Positions 8,532-9,917 of a stretch of 9,917 nt of DNA are shown here, in pieces. The translations under genes and the position numbers were made by a program. Each line of letters starts with the position of its first letter. The first letter of the stretch is position 1. The DNA is taken from assembly GCA_937927905.1 (NCBI GenBank), contig CALFWP010000068.1, positions 1 through 9,917 of the forward strand, written 5' to 3'. A model generated the notes under the pieces. The model made no database searches and was not told the origin of the DNA. It saw only the letters and a program-made list of their open reading frames with translations. This DNA is from an uncultured Neomegalonema sp. Its GTDB lineage: Bacteria; Pseudomonadota; Alphaproteobacteria; Rhodobacterales; Rhodobacteraceae.

Positions 8532-9812
8532 TTATTCAGCGGCCTCGGAAAAATCATTACGCAATCTGGTGTCCTTGCTGTCTGGACTATGTTGGAATGG
8601 TCGTGCGGATATTGCCGATTGTGCCTTGCTGTAGATATCATCCTGCTCTGCATAGTGATGGCTTCCTGTATGTGAGCCGGATGTTAGCGGGATAAAAGAT
8701 GGGATTTCCGACCAAATTACATCACGATCAATGCCTTTTGCCTTGGCTATCAACTGACTGTCCTGCAAATACATTGACTCCATGCCAAGGGTTCCTTTCA
8801 GCAACAGCGTTTTCAGGCCGCGCCAACCGAAGGTCGGCAGCTTGCCGAGATACCACACACGGGCGGCGAGCAGTGACGGCGTGACAAAGAGGGTCAGCAC
8901 CGTGGCAAAGCCGAGGCCGAAAACAATGGCCGTGGCAAGTTGTGTCCACCAGAGCGCAGAGGGGGCACCGACGCTGATCCCGCCATTGGCAAAGTCGATG
9001 GAAACGGCGAACATCATGGGCAACAGGCCCGCCATCGTGGTAATGGTGGTCAGCAGGACAGGGCGCAGGCGCTGACGCCCCGTCTCCACAATCGCCTCCA
9101 GCGGCGGCATGTCTTTCCGCAATGACTGAAAGGTGTCGATCAGCACGATGTTGTTGTTCACGACAATACCGGCGAGGGCGACAATGCCTATGCCGGTCAT
9201 GATGATCGAAAAGGGTTGTCCCATCACCATCATGCCGACCAGCACACCGCCGACGGACAACACCACGGCCAGCAGCACGAGAACAGCGTTATAAAAGCTG
9301 TTGAACTGGGCCAGAAGGATGATGAACATCAGACCGAGAGCACCGGCGAAAGCCTTCATCAGGAAGGCCTGACTTTCCTGCTGTTCTTCGAAATCGCCGA
9401 CAAAGCCGGGCACGACGCCTTGCCCCAGATCAACGGTTTTCAGCCATGCGCCGAGTTCCGTGATTTTCTCCGTCGCATTGGTGCCGGGGGTGACATCCGC
9501 CGAGACGGTGTAGACCCGCACTCCGTCGATGCGGGTGATCTCTGACACAAGGGCGACAGGTTTGCGTTCCACAAAATTCGACAGCGGTACCAGACCGACA
9601 TTGGTTTGTACCCGCAGGCGGTCGAGCATCTCTATTGTGCGTTGTGCTTCGGGGAAGCGGCCGCGAATGTCGATCTCTTCTTCGGAATCGTCAGGCCGCC
9701 ACTCTCCGGCACTGACGCCGCGTGTCACCATCTGGACCATAGCGCCGATGGAGCTGACATTCGCGCCGTATTGACCGGCCTCTTGGGGATGGCTATAATA
9801 GATATAAGACAC
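8532..9812 (-). pseudogene. RND efflux transporter permease, C-terminal fragment (5' two thirds missing)
   Basis: The minus-strand frame reads about 415 residues that match the end of an inner-membrane RND (AcrB/HAE-type) proton-driven pump. The first part is periplasmic docking/porter sequence from QYGANVSSIGAMVQMVTRG to the segment before 150. Five membrane helices follow at about 152-172, 176-197, 203-226, 250-272 and 291-316 (TM8-TM12), including GIVALAGIVVNNNIVLID and RLRPVLLTTITTMAGLLPMM. A hydrophilic tail ends in SEAAE, as in alphaproteobacterial members. Full pumps have about 1,000-1,050 residues; TM1-TM7 and the TM4 aspartates of the proton relay are absent. The frame is open only back to a stop at 9843-9845, and its only starts there (GTG at 9812) have no RND character, so family similarity ends near 9780. 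Hand counts of seven 60-base lines give 52-72% GC, against 40-53% in five lines of the + strand genes. It converges with hflX, 28 bases apart. It is a remnant, or the distal half of a gene split by an insertion. Confidence 0.8.
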
Positions 9813-9818
9813 TCTTTC

Positions 9819-9851
9819 ATCTAATAAGCGTTCAATGAACGCTTATTAGAT
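9819..9851. repeat. Perfect 33-base palindrome (16-base arms, 1-base centre)
   Basis: The left arm atctaataagcgttca (9819-9834) is the exact reverse complement of the right arm (9836-9851) around a single A at 9835. Skipping one bulged base (C9818), five more pairs form between TCTTT at 9813-9817 and AAAGA at 9852-9856, giving 21 pairs in total. The outer part is AT-rich and the inner part GC-rich, and there is no T-run after it on either strand, so it does not look like a standard intrinsic terminator. It could be an operator for a dimeric repressor, a hairpin at the end of a mobile element, or an amplification or assembly fold-back. Confidence 0.75.
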
Positions 9852-9916
9852 AAAGAAGAGCGCATCCGCTCAAAGGTGGCATCAAGGTTTTCGGTTGGAA
9901 GGTCAGTCCGCTTCAG
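9821..9916 (-). CDS. C-terminal end of an unidentified open frame (5' cut by window edge)
   Basis: One minus-strand frame is open from the window edge for 31 codons to a TAG at 9821-9823. It reads as a hydrophilic, basic stretch (LKRTDLPTENLDATFERMRS, then SLSNKRSLNAY). The last 10 codons are written by the palindrome itself. The composition is protein-like, but 31 codons can be open by chance and I do not recognise a family. It is in a different frame from the RND fragment that follows, so the two are not one gene. If real, it could be the end of a transposase or other gene lying to the right; I have no sequence evidence for its function. Confidence 0.25.
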   Translation of the reverse strand: MKRTDLPTENLDATFERMRSSLSNKRSLNAY

Positions 9917-9917
9917 A

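Larger units (their letters stand above)
9781..9917. other. Unidentified sequence abutting the RND break; possible end of an inserted or rearranged segment
   Basis: RND similarity stops at about 9780, and the next 137 bases match nothing I recognise. The first 40 bases beyond the break (minus strand, TATTATAGCC region) are AT-rich compared with the RND body. They are followed by a long palindrome and a short open frame. The distance of about 40 bases from the break to the stop of that open frame is what would be expected between an insertion-sequence end and its transposase stop codon, but no target duplication can be tested because the other end is outside the window. A simple deletion or inversion junction fits equally well. 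Confidence 0.3.

Noticed and set aside
9785..9815. TATTAT/TTATAT boxes on the minus strand as a promoter driving the RND fragment
   Set aside because: No -35 hexamer at proper spacing (TTGAAC lies 22 or more bases away), and the downstream product lacks a proper start.
9819..9851. Integron attC site or CRISPR-type repeat
   Set aside because: No attC core boxes, no integrase, and the unit occurs only once in the window; no spaced repeats anywhere.

Overview
The window looks like chromosomal DNA from an alphaproteobacterium of moderate GC content. The evidence is the gene order: the end of ntrC, then ntrY, ntrX, trkA, trkH, hfq and hflX, all on the + strand. This is a conserved alphaproteobacterial neighbourhood, and both the Hfq sequence (WFDNFCVLLRR, YKHAIST) and the NtrX architecture fit that class. 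I cannot name a genus.

Layout. Bases 1-78 are the last 25 codons of ntrC (helix-turn-helix). Next come the membrane histidine kinase NtrY (152-2425) and its response regulator NtrX (2470-3885). Nine bases later starts trkA (3895-5271), the NAD-binding regulatory subunit of a Trk potassium transporter, followed almost without a gap by trkH (about 5278-6846), the ion-conducting subunit. A 134-base gene-free stretch, probably holding the hfq promoter, precedes hfq (6981-7226). hflX (7223-8503) overlaps hfq by four bases. All of these genes look intact.

The order breaks after hflX. On the opposite strand and convergent with hflX lies the 3' third of an RND-family efflux pump gene (8532 to about 9780). 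It keeps the last five membrane helices and the natural-looking C-terminus but lacks the first two thirds, including the proton-relay helix TM4, so it is a remnant or the distal half of a split gene. RND similarity stops abruptly near 9780. Beyond it lie a perfect 33-base palindrome (9819-9851) and a short open frame of unknown identity that runs off the right edge and ends inside the palindrome. The simplest reading is a rearrangement or insertion boundary.

How the genes work together. NtrB/C and NtrY/X are the two nitrogen/redox two-component systems of alphaproteobacteria. TrkAH takes up K+, and Hfq and HflX act on RNA and ribosomes. Nothing in the + strand block looks like a new system. 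The only region not explained by known families is the right end, about 9781-9917.
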